A DNA stretch of 64,000 nt, taken from assembly GCF_014651115.1 (NCBI RefSeq), contig NZ_BMWG01000007.1, forward strand, positions 186,001 to 250,000, written 5' to 3'. The position numbers were made by a program, and so were the translations under genes. The notes under the pieces are model-generated. The model did no database searches and had not been told where the DNA came from. It saw only the letters and a list, made by a program, of their open reading frames with translations. Below are positions 31,681 through 39,433 of this stretch, in pieces. The number at the start of each line of letters is the position of its first letter. Within the stretch, counting starts at the first letter, position 1. Source of the stretch: Streptomyces inusitatus (GTDB lineage: Bacteria; Actinomycetota; Actinomycetes; Streptomycetales; Streptomycetaceae).

Positions 31681-32916
31681 TCAGCGGTTCAGTGACGTCC
31701 ATACGCGGGCCGCCTTGGCGGCGGAGCCAGGGCCGTCGTCGAGAGCGGCCCGGGCTCCGTCCACGGCGGTCGCACCGTGCGAGACCGTCTCGTCGTCGCT
31801 CCAGGGGCCGTAGTGACTCATGGCTGTCGCGGCGCCCGACGCGGGGAGGGCGTACTTCACCGTTCTCTGTACCGGCTCGGGTGTGCGCCGCAGGGCCCAG
31901 GAAGTCAGTGGGTTCTCCACCTGGCGCATCTCGTCCATGGCGGAGACCGTTCCGTTCCCGAAGCCCTGAGCGCCCGCGCGTGTCGTCGTGGTGATTCCGG
32001 AACCGGCGACCGCCTGGGCGGTGTGCGCCGCCGCCGTCGCTGATTTGGCGCCTTGGGCGATCGACGCCAGGCCGGGAACCGACCCGAGGGCATCGCCCGT
32101 CAGGGTTACCGCGTTGTCCCAGAATTCGGCGTCGAACTCACCTTTGGTGAAGCCGTTCTTGAGTGACCGCTGCACCTTGGGGTCGGTCGAGTGGAGCGCG
32201 AGCGCCCCGAGGCTGGCACCCGTCGCGACGAAGAGCAGGGCCAGCCCGGCGGGCGCGAAGAACGGTCCGATCACCAGGGCGAGGAATCCGGCGATGGCGG
32301 AGACGTCCGACAGCAGGTCCCCCAGATCCTCCTCCACCCACTTCAGAACCTTCCCCAACACCCCCGGCTCCTCCGGAGCCAACCTCTCCACCGCCTCGTC
32401 CAGGGACTTCGCGATGCGTCTTGCCCGCGCGTGGTGTTCCTCCTCCAGTTCGCGGGCGAGGCGGAGGACGGAGTCCAGGGCGTCCTGGGCGTCGGTGACG
32501 GCGGTGGTGGCGGTGCGGAGGGTGTGGGGTGGGGTGGAGGGGGCGGCGCGGAGGTGGAGTTCGTGGGTGCGGGCGTGGGTGAGGGTCTGGGCGCAGAGGC
32601 CGGCGCGGGTGTCGTAGCGGCGGGCGGTGGCCTGGAGGCTGAGGAGGTCGTCGTGCCAGCGGGAGAGTTCGCGGGCGGCGTGGGAGACGGAGCGGTGGGC
32701 GTCGCGGAGGTAGCGGGGGAGTTCGCCGTCGAGGGCGGTGCGGAAGGCGTCGGCGGCCTGGCCGTGCCAGAAGGAGCTTTCGCCGAGGAGCTGGTCGAGC
32801 AGCCGGTGGGCGGTGGCGAGGGAGGCGGCGGAGGAGGCGAGCCCGGTGCGGAGGGCGGCGATCGCCGGGGGGCTGCCGGGGGTCGGGTTCCAGCCGAGGT
32901 GGGGGTGGTCACTCAT
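31681..32916 (-). CDS. Putative type VII secreted WXG-domain protein with hydrophobic middle segment
   Basis: A 411-residue protein. The N-terminal half is helical, with a WXG motif at Trp50-His51-Gly52 (SSFWHGQAADAF), long heptad-like helices to residue 165, then a hydrophobic stretch at about 205-245 (SAIAGFLALVIGPFFAPAGL). The C-terminal 160 residues are Ala/Gly/Thr-rich and resemble no toxin I know. The start at 32916 overlaps the WXG100 gene by 8 bp. The pattern of small WXG100 partner plus larger WXG protein matches ESX/type VII substrates. No secretion ATPase (EccC) is in the window, so export would need a locus elsewhere. Codon choice differs between the two halves. Confidence 0.72.
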   Translation of the reverse strand: MSDHPHLGWNPTPGSPPAIAALRTGLASSAASLATAHRLLDQLLGESSFWHGQAADAFRTALDGELPRYLRDAHRSVSHAARELSRWHDDLLSLQATARRYDTRAGLCAQTLTHARTHELHLRAAPSTPPHTLRTATTAVTDAQDALDSVLRLARELEEEHHARARRIAKSLDEAVERLAPEEPGVLGKVLKWVEEDLGDLLSDVSAIAGFLALVIGPFFAPAGLALLFVATGASLGALALHSTDPKVQRSLKNGFTKGEFDAEFWDNAVTLTGDALGSVPGLASIAQGAKSATAAAHTAQAVAGSGITTTTRAGAQGFGNGTVSAMDEMRQVENPLTSWALRRTPEPVQRTVKYALPASGAATAMSHYGPWSDDETVSHGATAVDGARAALDDGPGSAAKAARVWTSLNR

Positions 32917-33205
32917 GGGGGGCCACCGCGCGGAAGGAGGCCGCGACGGCCGCGTTGACCTGGGTGTAGCCCTGGTGGCTGAGCCGCACCCCGTCGTGGA
33001 TCGAGGCGATCCGGTCCCGTAAGCGCTCGGCCCCGTACGCCCAGCGCTCCTGGAAGGCGTCGCAGGCCGTGTCCAGCTCGCCGGTGCCCAGCTGGTCCGC
33101 GCGGGCCCGGCTCAGGGCCCGTCCGGCGTCGGTGAGCGAGGACAGTGACCGCCTCAGCGCACGCGAGAGACGGTCCAGTTCATCGGTGTCCACCTGGAGA
33201 TCCAT
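32909..33205 (-). CDS. WXG100-family small helical protein (type VII target)
   Basis: A 98-residue protein made of two predicted helices. The turn contains FQERWAYGAERL, a Trp followed two residues later by Tyr-Gly instead of a strict W-x-G. Length and helix-turn-helix hairpin shape are those of EsxA/EsxB-like proteins, which are usually secreted as dimers by ESX machines. It leads the four-gene unit and overlaps the next gene by 8 bp. The ATG at 33205 starts MDLQVDTDELDRL, typical of such proteins. Confidence 0.8.
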   Translation of the reverse strand: MDLQVDTDELDRLSRALRRSLSSLTDAGRALSRARADQLGTGELDTACDAFQERWAYGAERLRDRIASIHDGVRLSHQGYTQVNAAVAASFRAVAPHE

Positions 33206-33250
33206 GGCGGAACACCCTGGCAGATCATCGGGCCGGCTCCCCAACCGCTG

Positions 33251-33273
33251 TCCCCCGCACGGGTGACGGGGGA
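33251..33273 (-). terminator. Hairpin between the desaturase gene and the WXG100 module
   Basis: TCCCCCG at 33251-33257 pairs with 33267-33273 across a 9-base loop, 16 bp after the desaturase stop. It would separate the two transcription units. Confidence 0.55.
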
Positions 33274-33288
33274 GACCGGCCGGTGGGT

Positions 33289-34263
33289 TCAGCCGGCGGC
33301 GCGGGCCGCCATCCGGGCCTTGCGGGCGGCGAGCTTCTCGTCGAACTTGCTGGCCTCGGAGTCCAGGCCGTTCATGTACAGACCCAGCTCCTCCTGGGCC
33401 TTGAGCCCCTCGGGGCCGAGCCCGTCGATCTCCAGGACCTTGAGGAAGCGCAGCACCGGGGCGAGGACGTCGTCGTGGTGGATGCGCATGTTGTAGATCT
33501 CGCCGATGGCCATCTGGGCGGCTGCCCGCTCGAAGCCGGGCATGCCGTGGCCGGGCATCCGGAAGTTGACGACGACGTCCCGCACCGACTGCATGGTCAG
33601 ATCGGGGGCGAGCTCGAAGGCGGCGCCCAGGAGATTGCGGTAGAAGACCATGTGGAGGTTCTCGTCGGTCGCGATCCGGGCCAGCATCCGGTCGCAGACG
33701 GGGTCTCCGGACTGGTGGCCGGTGTTGCGGTGGGAGACCCGGGTGGCCAGCTCCTGGAAGGCGACGTACGCCACCGAGTGCAGCATCGAGTGCCGGTTGT
33801 CGGACTCGAAGCCCTCCGCCATGTGCGCCATCCGGAACTGCTCCAGCTTGTCCGGGTCGACGGCGCGGGAGGTCAGCAGATAGTCGCGCATCACGATGCC
33901 GTGCCTGCCCTCCTCCGCGGTCCAGCGGTGCACCCAGGTGCCCCACGCGCCGTCGCGGCCGAAGAGGGTGGCGATCTCGTGGTGGTAGCTGGGGAGATTG
34001 TCCTCGGTCAGCAGATTGACCACGAGGGCGATGCGGCCTATGTCGGTGACCTTGGACTGCTGCGGCTCCCAGGCCTCGCCGTCCTCGAAGACGCCGGGGA
34101 AGTTGCGCCCGTCGGTGAAGGGGACGTACTCGTGCGGCATCCAGTCCTTGGCGACCTTGAGGTGCCGGTTCAGTTCCTTCTCCACGACCTCTTCCAGCGC
34201 GTACAGCAGCCGTGCGTCGGTCCACGTGTCCGAGCTGCCGAGGTGGGGAGAGGTGATGGTCAC
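33289..34263 (-). CDS. Acyl-ACP desaturase (ferritin-like diiron)
   Basis: A 324-residue soluble acyl-(acyl-carrier-protein) desaturase that inserts a double bond into fatty acyl chains. The diiron ligands lie in TAEEGRHGIVM (E-E-x-x-H) and TDENLHMVFYRN (D-E-x-x-H). The N-terminal helix EEVVEKELNRHLK supplies another Glu, and FRMPGHGMPGFE is a family landmark. The GTG at 34263 has AGGAG at 7 bases. The promoter and two palindromic sites lie just upstream (34291-34349), pointing to control by a fatty-acid-responsive TetR-type repressor, which is not encoded nearby. Confidence 0.92.
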   Translation of the reverse strand: MTITSPHLGSSDTWTDARLLYALEEVVEKELNRHLKVAKDWMPHEYVPFTDGRNFPGVFEDGEAWEPQQSKVTDIGRIALVVNLLTEDNLPSYHHEIATLFGRDGAWGTWVHRWTAEEGRHGIVMRDYLLTSRAVDPDKLEQFRMAHMAEGFESDNRHSMLHSVAYVAFQELATRVSHRNTGHQSGDPVCDRMLARIATDENLHMVFYRNLLGAAFELAPDLTMQSVRDVVVNFRMPGHGMPGFERAAAQMAIGEIYNMRIHHDDVLAPVLRFLKVLEIDGLGPEGLKAQEELGLYMNGLDSEASKFDEKLAARKARMAARAAG

Positions 34264-34290
34264 GGGTGGCTCCTGAAAACGGGGAGAAGT

Positions 34291-34324
34291 ACCTACGGGT
34301 TCGTAGGTTACGAAACCGTAGGTT
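34291..34324. promoter_or_regulatory. Two overlapping TetR-like operators at the desaturase promoter
   Basis: Site 1: ACCTACG (34291-34297), 4-base spacer, and the complementary CGTAGGT (34302-34308), a perfect 18-bp palindrome. Site 2: TACG (34309-34312), AAAC, CGTA (34317-34320), flanked by the near-match AGGT on both sides. They are about 16 bases centre to centre and cover the -10 to start region. The TACG-N4-CGTA core is usual for TetR-family operators. Confidence 0.65.
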
Positions 34325-34349
34325 AAGGGCGCTGTAAGCCCGCTTCCAA
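34320..34349 (-). promoter_or_regulatory. Probable desaturase promoter
   Basis: On the minus strand TTGGAA (34344-34349), an 18-base spacer, then TAACCT (34320-34325). The -10 overlaps operator site 2, so bound repressor would block polymerase. Confidence 0.5.
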
Positions 34350-34489
34350 GTCGGCCACCTGTTCGTCTCCCTCCCGGCCGATCACAAAGGGTTATGAACC
34401 CCAGGTCAGGGCCTTGGCCGACCGGCGCGCGGCATACTCTCCGCGCTCCAGGAGGAGTCGGGGCGACACGCGTCACACCCCCTTTCGGG

Positions 34490-36784
34490 TCACTCGGACC
34501 GTCCGGCGGGCCCCAGGGCCCGGCGCAGATACTCCGCGGTGAAGGACTCCGGGTGCCCCAGCAGCCGCGCCGGGGTCCCCTCGAAGACCAGCTCGCCGCC
34601 GTGCTTCCCGCCGTCCGGCCCCAGATCGATGATCCAGTCGGCGCGCTTGACCACTTCCATGTCGTGCTCCACGCAGATCACCGAGTTCCCCGCGTCCACC
34701 AGCCGGTCCAGCAGCCCGAGGAGGGTGTCCACATCGGACAGGTGCAGCCCGGTCGTCGGCTCGTCCAGGACATAGACGCTGCCCGTGCGGTGCAGCTGGG
34801 TCGCGAGTTTCAGCCGCTGGCGCTCCCCGCCGGAGAGCGAGTTCAGCGGCTGGCCGAGGGTGAGATAGCCGAGCCCCACCTCGTCGAGGGTGCGCAGCTT
34901 CCGCAGCGCCGCCCGGTCCGCGAGCCCGGTGGCGGAGTCCGAGAAGAAACCGGCCGCGCGGACCGCCGTCATGTCCAGGACATCGACGATGGAGCGGCCG
35001 TCCACCCGCAGCTCCAGCACCTCGTCCTTGAAGCGCCGCCCCTCGCACACCGGACAGCCGGTCGTCACCGGATCCATGAACGCGAGATCGGTGTAGATCA
35101 CCCCGCGCCCCGCGCACTCCCGGCACGCCCCCTCGGAGTTGAAACTGAAGAGTCCCGGCCGGACGCCGTTCTCGCGGGCGAAGACCTTCCGTACGGTGTC
35201 CATCAGGCCCAGGAACGAGGCGGGCGTCGACCGGGGGGACGCGGTGATCGCGCCCTGGTCGATCACGACCGCCTCCGGGTACGCCGCCGTGAACACCTTC
35301 GACACCAGGGTCGACTTGCCGGAGCCGGCGACTCCGGTGACCGCCGTGAGCACACCGGTGGGGAAGCGCACATCGATGCCCTTGAGGTTGTGCAGATCGG
35401 CCCCGGTCACCGGCAGCCAGCCGGAGGGCGACCGGAACGACTCCTTCAGCGCGGTACGGCGGCGCAGCCGGCGGCCGGTGCGGGTGTCGGCGTCCCGGAG
35501 CAGCGCCCCCGGCCCCTGGTAGACGATCCGCCCGCCGTCCGCGCCCGCTCCCGGGCCCATGTCGACCACATGGTCCGCGATCGCGATCACATCCGGGTCG
35601 TGCTCCACCACCAGCACGGTGTTGCCCCGGTCCCGCAGCCGGACCAGCAGTTCGACCAGACGGCCCACGTCGCGCGGGTGCAGACCCACGCTCGGCTCGT
35701 CGAAGATGAAGGTCAGCCCGGTCAGCGAGGAGCCCAGATGGCGCACCGTCTTGAGGCGCTGGCCCTCGCCGCCGGAGAGGGTGGTGGTCTCCCGGTCCAG
35801 GGACAGATAGCCGAGCCCGATGTCCACCAGCCGCTCCAGCCGGCTCCGCGCGGCGGCGGCGACCGGGCCGGCCACCGGATCGTCGATCCGGCCGAGGACC
35901 TTCACCAGGTCGGCCACCTCCATACGGGTGTAGTCGGCGATGCCCAGCCCGTCGATCCGGGTGGCCAGCGCCGCCTCGTTCAGCCGGGCCCCGCCGCAGG
36001 CCGCGCACGGCAGCCGGGTCACGAAGCGGTCCGCCGCGGCCCGGCGCTTCTCGGAGAGGTCGGCGGTGTCCCGCTTGAGATGGAGCCGGGTGAACCGACT
36101 GACGATCCCCTCGAACCGCGCCTCGGCCGAGCCCGACTTCATCTCCAGCCGGACTGTGAAGCCGGACCCGTGGAGCAGCAGCTCCCGGTCCGCCGCGGAG
36201 AACTCGCCGACGGGCCTGTCCGGATCAAAGCGGCCGGACTCGGCGTACAGCTTCCACTCCCAGCCGCCCACCGAGAGCCCGGGCAGCAGCAGCGCGCCCT
36301 CGTTCAGCGACTTGGTCCAGTCGACCGCCCGCTCGACATCGAGATGCAAGGTCTGGCCGATGCCGTCGCAGACCGCGCACATACCGGACGGATCGTTGAA
36401 CGAGTACGCGGTCGCGGTCCCCGCGCTCGGCGAGCCGTGGCGCGAGAACAGCACCCGGAGCACCGAGTTGATGTCGGTCATGGTGCCGACGGTCGAGCGC
36501 GCGTTGCCGCCCACGGGACGCTGGTCCACCACGATCGCCACCGACAGCTCGTCGATCTCCTCGGCCTGGGGCCGCTCGTGCTTCGGCAGCCGGTTTCTGA
36601 TGAACCAGGAGTAGGTCTCGTTGAGCTGCCGCTGCGACTCGACGGCGATGGTGTCGAAGACGATGGAGGACTTGCCCGAGCCGGAGACGCCGGTGAAGAC
36701 GGTGATCTGGTTTCTGGGCAGGGTCAGGGAGACGTCCTTGAGGTTGTTCTCCCGTGCCCCGACGATGACGATGTTCCGGTTCAT
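34490..36784 (-). CDS. UvrA-like ABC ATPase, DrrC-type drug-resistance paralogue
   Basis: A 764-residue twin ABC protein of the UvrA family. The first half has GVSGSGKSS, the second GVAGSGKST (Walker A), each with its own signature (LSGGEGQRLK and LSGGERQRLK) and D-E-P-S/T Walker B. Zinc-finger cysteine pairs are CAVCDG, CAACGG, CRECAG and CPVCEG. It is about 200 residues shorter than housekeeping UvrA, so the UvrB-binding part is probably missing. This is the size of DrrC, the daunorubicin-resistance UvrA-like protein of S. peucetius. The role is therefore probably removal of a drug from DNA, but repair is possible. ATG 36784 is 14 bp from a long hairpin, downstream of the ABC-F gene. Confidence 0.9.
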   Translation of the reverse strand: MNRNIVIVGARENNLKDVSLTLPRNQITVFTGVSGSGKSSIVFDTIAVESQRQLNETYSWFIRNRLPKHERPQAEEIDELSVAIVVDQRPVGGNARSTVGTMTDINSVLRVLFSRHGSPSAGTATAYSFNDPSGMCAVCDGIGQTLHLDVERAVDWTKSLNEGALLLPGLSVGGWEWKLYAESGRFDPDRPVGEFSAADRELLLHGSGFTVRLEMKSGSAEARFEGIVSRFTRLHLKRDTADLSEKRRAAADRFVTRLPCAACGGARLNEAALATRIDGLGIADYTRMEVADLVKVLGRIDDPVAGPVAAAARSRLERLVDIGLGYLSLDRETTTLSGGEGQRLKTVRHLGSSLTGLTFIFDEPSVGLHPRDVGRLVELLVRLRDRGNTVLVVEHDPDVIAIADHVVDMGPGAGADGGRIVYQGPGALLRDADTRTGRRLRRRTALKESFRSPSGWLPVTGADLHNLKGIDVRFPTGVLTAVTGVAGSGKSTLVSKVFTAAYPEAVVIDQGAITASPRSTPASFLGLMDTVRKVFARENGVRPGLFSFNSEGACRECAGRGVIYTDLAFMDPVTTGCPVCEGRRFKDEVLELRVDGRSIVDVLDMTAVRAAGFFSDSATGLADRAALRKLRTLDEVGLGYLTLGQPLNSLSGGERQRLKLATQLHRTGSVYVLDEPTTGLHLSDVDTLLGLLDRLVDAGNSVICVEHDMEVVKRADWIIDLGPDGGKHGGELVFEGTPARLLGHPESFTAEYLRRALGPAGRSE

Positions 36785-36797
36785 GCCGCCGAAGCTA

Positions 36798-36834
36798 GCC
36801 GGGAATCCAGACATCTTCTGTCTGGATTCCCGGC
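36798..36834. terminator. Perfect 16-bp-arm hairpin between ABC-F and UvrA-like genes
   Basis: Left arm GCCGGGAATCCAGACA (36798-36813), loop TCTTC, and right arm 36819-36834 fully complementary. On the minus strand it lies 20 bp after the ABC-F stop and 14 bp before the UvrA-like start. It is either the terminator of the first gene, an operator, or an attenuator inside a two-gene operon. Confidence 0.7.
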
Positions 36835-36853
36835 AGGATTCACAAGGGACCCA

Positions 36854-38503
36854 CTACACCTCCGGCCGGTGCAGCCTGCCCGCGCGGACGTCCTCCGCGG
36901 AGATGTCGTGGAGACCGTCGTCCAGCAGCAGCCAGCGGGTGATCCCGATCGACTCCAGGAACGGCACATCGTGGCCGGCCACGACGAGTGCGCCCTCGTA
37001 CCCCTCCAGCGCCGCTGTCAGCTTCCGGACGCTCGCCATGTCGAGATTGTTCGTCGGCTCGTCGAGCAGCAGCAGCCGGGGCGCGGGATCCGCCAGCAGC
37101 TGGGCCGCCAGGGCGGCCCGGAAGCGCTCGCCGCCGGAGAGTGTCCCGGCGGGCTGATCGGCACGGGACCCCTTGAAGAGGAAGCGCGCCAGCTGCGCCC
37201 TGATCCGGTTGTTGGTCGCGGTGGGCGCGGTACGGGCGACATTCTCGGCCACGCTCAGCTCGTCGTCGAGGACATCGAGCCGCTGGGGCAGGAAGCGGAG
37301 CGGTACGTGTGCCGTCGCCTCGCCCGCGACCGGGGCCAGCTCGCCCGCGATGGTGCGGAGCAGGGTGGTCTTGCCCGCGCCGTTGCGGCCCACCAGGGCG
37401 ATCCGCTCCGGGCCGTGGATCTCGAAAAGGCCCTCGACCCGGCCGCCGTGCCGCAGTTCGAGACCGTCCAGCCGCAGCACGCCCTGGCCGGGGTGGACCG
37501 CGGTGTGCGGCAGCTCGATCCGGATCTCCTCGTCGTCGCGGACCGCCTCCACCGCGTCGTCGAGCCGCTCCCTCGCCTGGGCGAGTTTCTCGTTCTGAAG
37601 GACCTGGTAGCGGCCCGCCGAGACCTGGGCGGTGTGTTTGAGGCCGTTCGCGACGATTTTCGGCACCCGCTTCTGCTCCTGCATCTTCTTCCCGAACCGC
37701 TTCCGGCGGGCCAGCTTGACCTGCGCGTCCTCCAGATCGCGCCGCTGCCGCTGTACATCGGCCTCGGCGACGCGCACCATGCGCGCGGCGGCCTCCTGCG
37801 CCATGGCGAGGGCCTCCTCGTACGCGGTGTAGTTGCCGCCGTACCAGGTCACCTCGCCGTCGTGCAGATCGGCGATCTGATCGACCAGCTCCAGGAGTTC
37901 ACGGTCGTGACTGACCACGATCATCACCCCGGGCCAGGAGGCGACCGCGTCGTACAGCCGCCGCCGGGCGTACAGGTCGAGATTGTTGGTGGGCTCGTCG
38001 AGCAGCAATACGTCCGGCCTGGCCAGCAGCAGCGCGGCCAGCCGCAGCAGCACGCCCTCGCCGCCCGAGACCTCGCCGATGGTGCGGTCGAGACCGATCC
38101 GGCCGAGGCCGAGCTGTTCGAGGGTGGCGCGGGCGCGCTCCTCCACGTCCCAGTCGTCGCCGACGGCCGTGAAATGCCGCTCGCTCGCGTCACCCGCCTC
38201 GATGGCGTGCAGCGCGGCGCGGGTGGCGGCGATGCCCAGCACCTCGTCCACCCGCAGCGCGGTGTCGAGGACCACGTTCTGCGGCAGCCAGCCGATCTCG
38301 CCGGTGACGCGGACGGTGCCTTCGGCCGGGGTCAGCTCCCCGGCGAGCAGTTTCAGCAGTGTTGACTTGCCCGACCCATTGAGGCCGATGAGCCCCGTAC
38401 GCCCGGGGCCGACGGCCAGCTGGAAGCCGTCGAAGACCTCGGTGCCGTCGGGCCAGGCGAAGGAGATCGAGGAGCAGAGAACATGAGGTGCGGTGGTAGC
38501 CAA
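36854..38503 (-). CDS. ABC-F family ATPase, probable ribosome-protection protein
   Basis: A 549-residue soluble protein with two ABC domains and no membrane segments. Domain 1 has GLNGSGKSTLLK and LLARPDVLLLDEPTNNLD. The linker is charged and helical (residues about 225-310, with RRDLEDAQVKLARRKRFGKK). Domain 2 has GRNGAGKTTLLR, LSGGERFRAALA and LLLLDEPTNNLDMAS. ABC-F proteins act on ribosomes and many in streptomycetes give self-resistance to macrolides, lincosamides or streptogramins. The likely start is TTG 38503, with GGAGA 8 bases before it; the in-frame upstream stretch has no family sequence. A long leader precedes it (38504 to about 38744). Confidence 0.9.
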   Translation of the reverse strand: MATTAPHVLCSSISFAWPDGTEVFDGFQLAVGPGRTGLIGLNGSGKSTLLKLLAGELTPAEGTVRVTGEIGWLPQNVVLDTALRVDEVLGIAATRAALHAIEAGDASERHFTAVGDDWDVEERARATLEQLGLGRIGLDRTIGEVSGGEGVLLRLAALLLARPDVLLLDEPTNNLDLYARRRLYDAVASWPGVMIVVSHDRELLELVDQIADLHDGEVTWYGGNYTAYEEALAMAQEAAARMVRVAEADVQRQRRDLEDAQVKLARRKRFGKKMQEQKRVPKIVANGLKHTAQVSAGRYQVLQNEKLAQARERLDDAVEAVRDDEEIRIELPHTAVHPGQGVLRLDGLELRHGGRVEGLFEIHGPERIALVGRNGAGKTTLLRTIAGELAPVAGEATAHVPLRFLPQRLDVLDDELSVAENVARTAPTATNNRIRAQLARFLFKGSRADQPAGTLSGGERFRAALAAQLLADPAPRLLLLDEPTNNLDMASVRKLTAALEGYEGALVVAGHDVPFLESIGITRWLLLDDGLHDISAEDVRAGRLHRPEV

Positions 38504-38780
38504 AACGGGTCTCCCGGTTGCGTGGAGTGGATGGGGGCAACAGGTGGAGACACCGGGGGTCGCGTACGACGGGGCCGAGGATTCGCCGAGGGTCACGGCA
38601 GGGGACGGAGAGTGTCCCGGCCGGAAGGAACGGCTCGAACGCCGAGGTCGCACACATCGCGCACACGCCGGATACGGCGGTGACGCACGGTGTCCCAAGA
38701 CCTCAGACGAGCAACGTCCTTCTCCAATCGGCGGCAACAGAAGCGGTTCCACCGTAAGGAGGGGCGGGGGCGGGTGTCAA
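38504..38780 (-). promoter_or_regulatory. Promoter and long 5' leader of the ABC-F gene
   Basis: A good promoter on the minus strand: TTGACA (38775-38780), 18-base spacer, TACGGT (38751-38756). Transcription would start near 38744, giving a leader of about 240 nt. Very short reading frames occur in it, but none is convincing. Long leaders before antibiotic-resistance ABC-F genes often work by ribosome-mediated attenuation, so this one is a candidate. Confidence 0.55.
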
Positions 38781-38836
38781 AGGATTAATTTCCGGCCCCG
38801 GCGGATCCCGGCCCCGCACGCACCACCGGAGGTCGG

Positions 38837-39253
38837 TCAGCGGGCGTCGCGCAGCAGCTCGGTCAGATCCTGGTCCAGATCGAGAAGGAGGTGCTCATGG
38901 CCGCCGGGGACGATCCCCTCGGCGCGCCGCAGAAACCGGCGCAGCTCGCTGGTGCGCACATGCACCAGTGCCACCCCCTCCTGGGCGTGGAACTCCAGCA
39001 CCGTACGGCCGTAGCCGTACGGCGCCACCCTTACGTCGCCGACCCCGGCCGACTCCTCGATGCCGGCCGCCAGCAGCTCCCGCCCGAACCGCCAGGTGAT
39101 GTCGGTCCCCTCCAGCGTCGCCTGCGCCGGGAAGTCGATCCGTACGGCGAAGGGGTCCTTCCGGTCGTAGCGGAGCGTGGCCGGAACGGTCTCCATCCGG
39201 GGCGCGGAGGCGACCAGTCTGGCCTGCACGGCCTGTTCGATGACGGTGGACAA
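38837..39253 (-). CDS. SsgA-family sporulation/cell-division regulator
   Basis: A 138-residue SsgA-like protein, a family unique to morphologically complex actinomycetes that controls septum placement and spore-wall remodelling. Typical segments are VPATLRYDRKDPFAVRIDFP, WRFGRELLAAG, VGDVRVAPYG and ELRRFLRRAEGIVPGG. The TTG at 39253 with GAAGGAG 8 bases upstream is the best start; the in-frame upstream extension has no family sequence. I cannot assign it to a specific Ssg subgroup. It is monocistronic, downstream of a 39254-39433 gap shared with the divergent secreted propeller gene. Confidence 0.88.
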   Translation of the reverse strand: MSTVIEQAVQARLVASAPRMETVPATLRYDRKDPFAVRIDFPAQATLEGTDITWRFGRELLAAGIEESAGVGDVRVAPYGYGRTVLEFHAQEGVALVHVRTSELRRFLRRAEGIVPGGHEHLLLDLDQDLTELLRDAR

Positions 39254-39433
39254 AACCGGCTCCTTCTCACGCGGCTGACGTAAAACGCACTCAACGGACA
39301 GTGGAAGAGACGTCGGGCGGGACCGTCGCGTCATCGTGTGGCCGGGTGAGCTGTGTCACCGCCCGGTACGGGAGTGCCCAGGCCGCCCCGCCCCTCTGGA
39401 CGGGCTCCGGCGGGTGGGCTAGCTTCCAGCGCC

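Noticed and set aside
36785..36853. Short gene in the ABC-F to UvrA-like gap
   Set aside because: Only a perfect hairpin fills the gap.
34394..38365. A 1323-codon open frame on the plus strand over the UvrA-like and ABC-F genes
   Set aside because: It is a low-information translation rich in Gly, Arg, His and Gln. The minus-strand genes have clear ABC motifs throughout.
38504..38752. In-frame extension of the ABC-F protein to 38752
   Set aside because: It runs through the promoter and carries no family sequence. TTG at 38503 with GGAGA upstream fits better.
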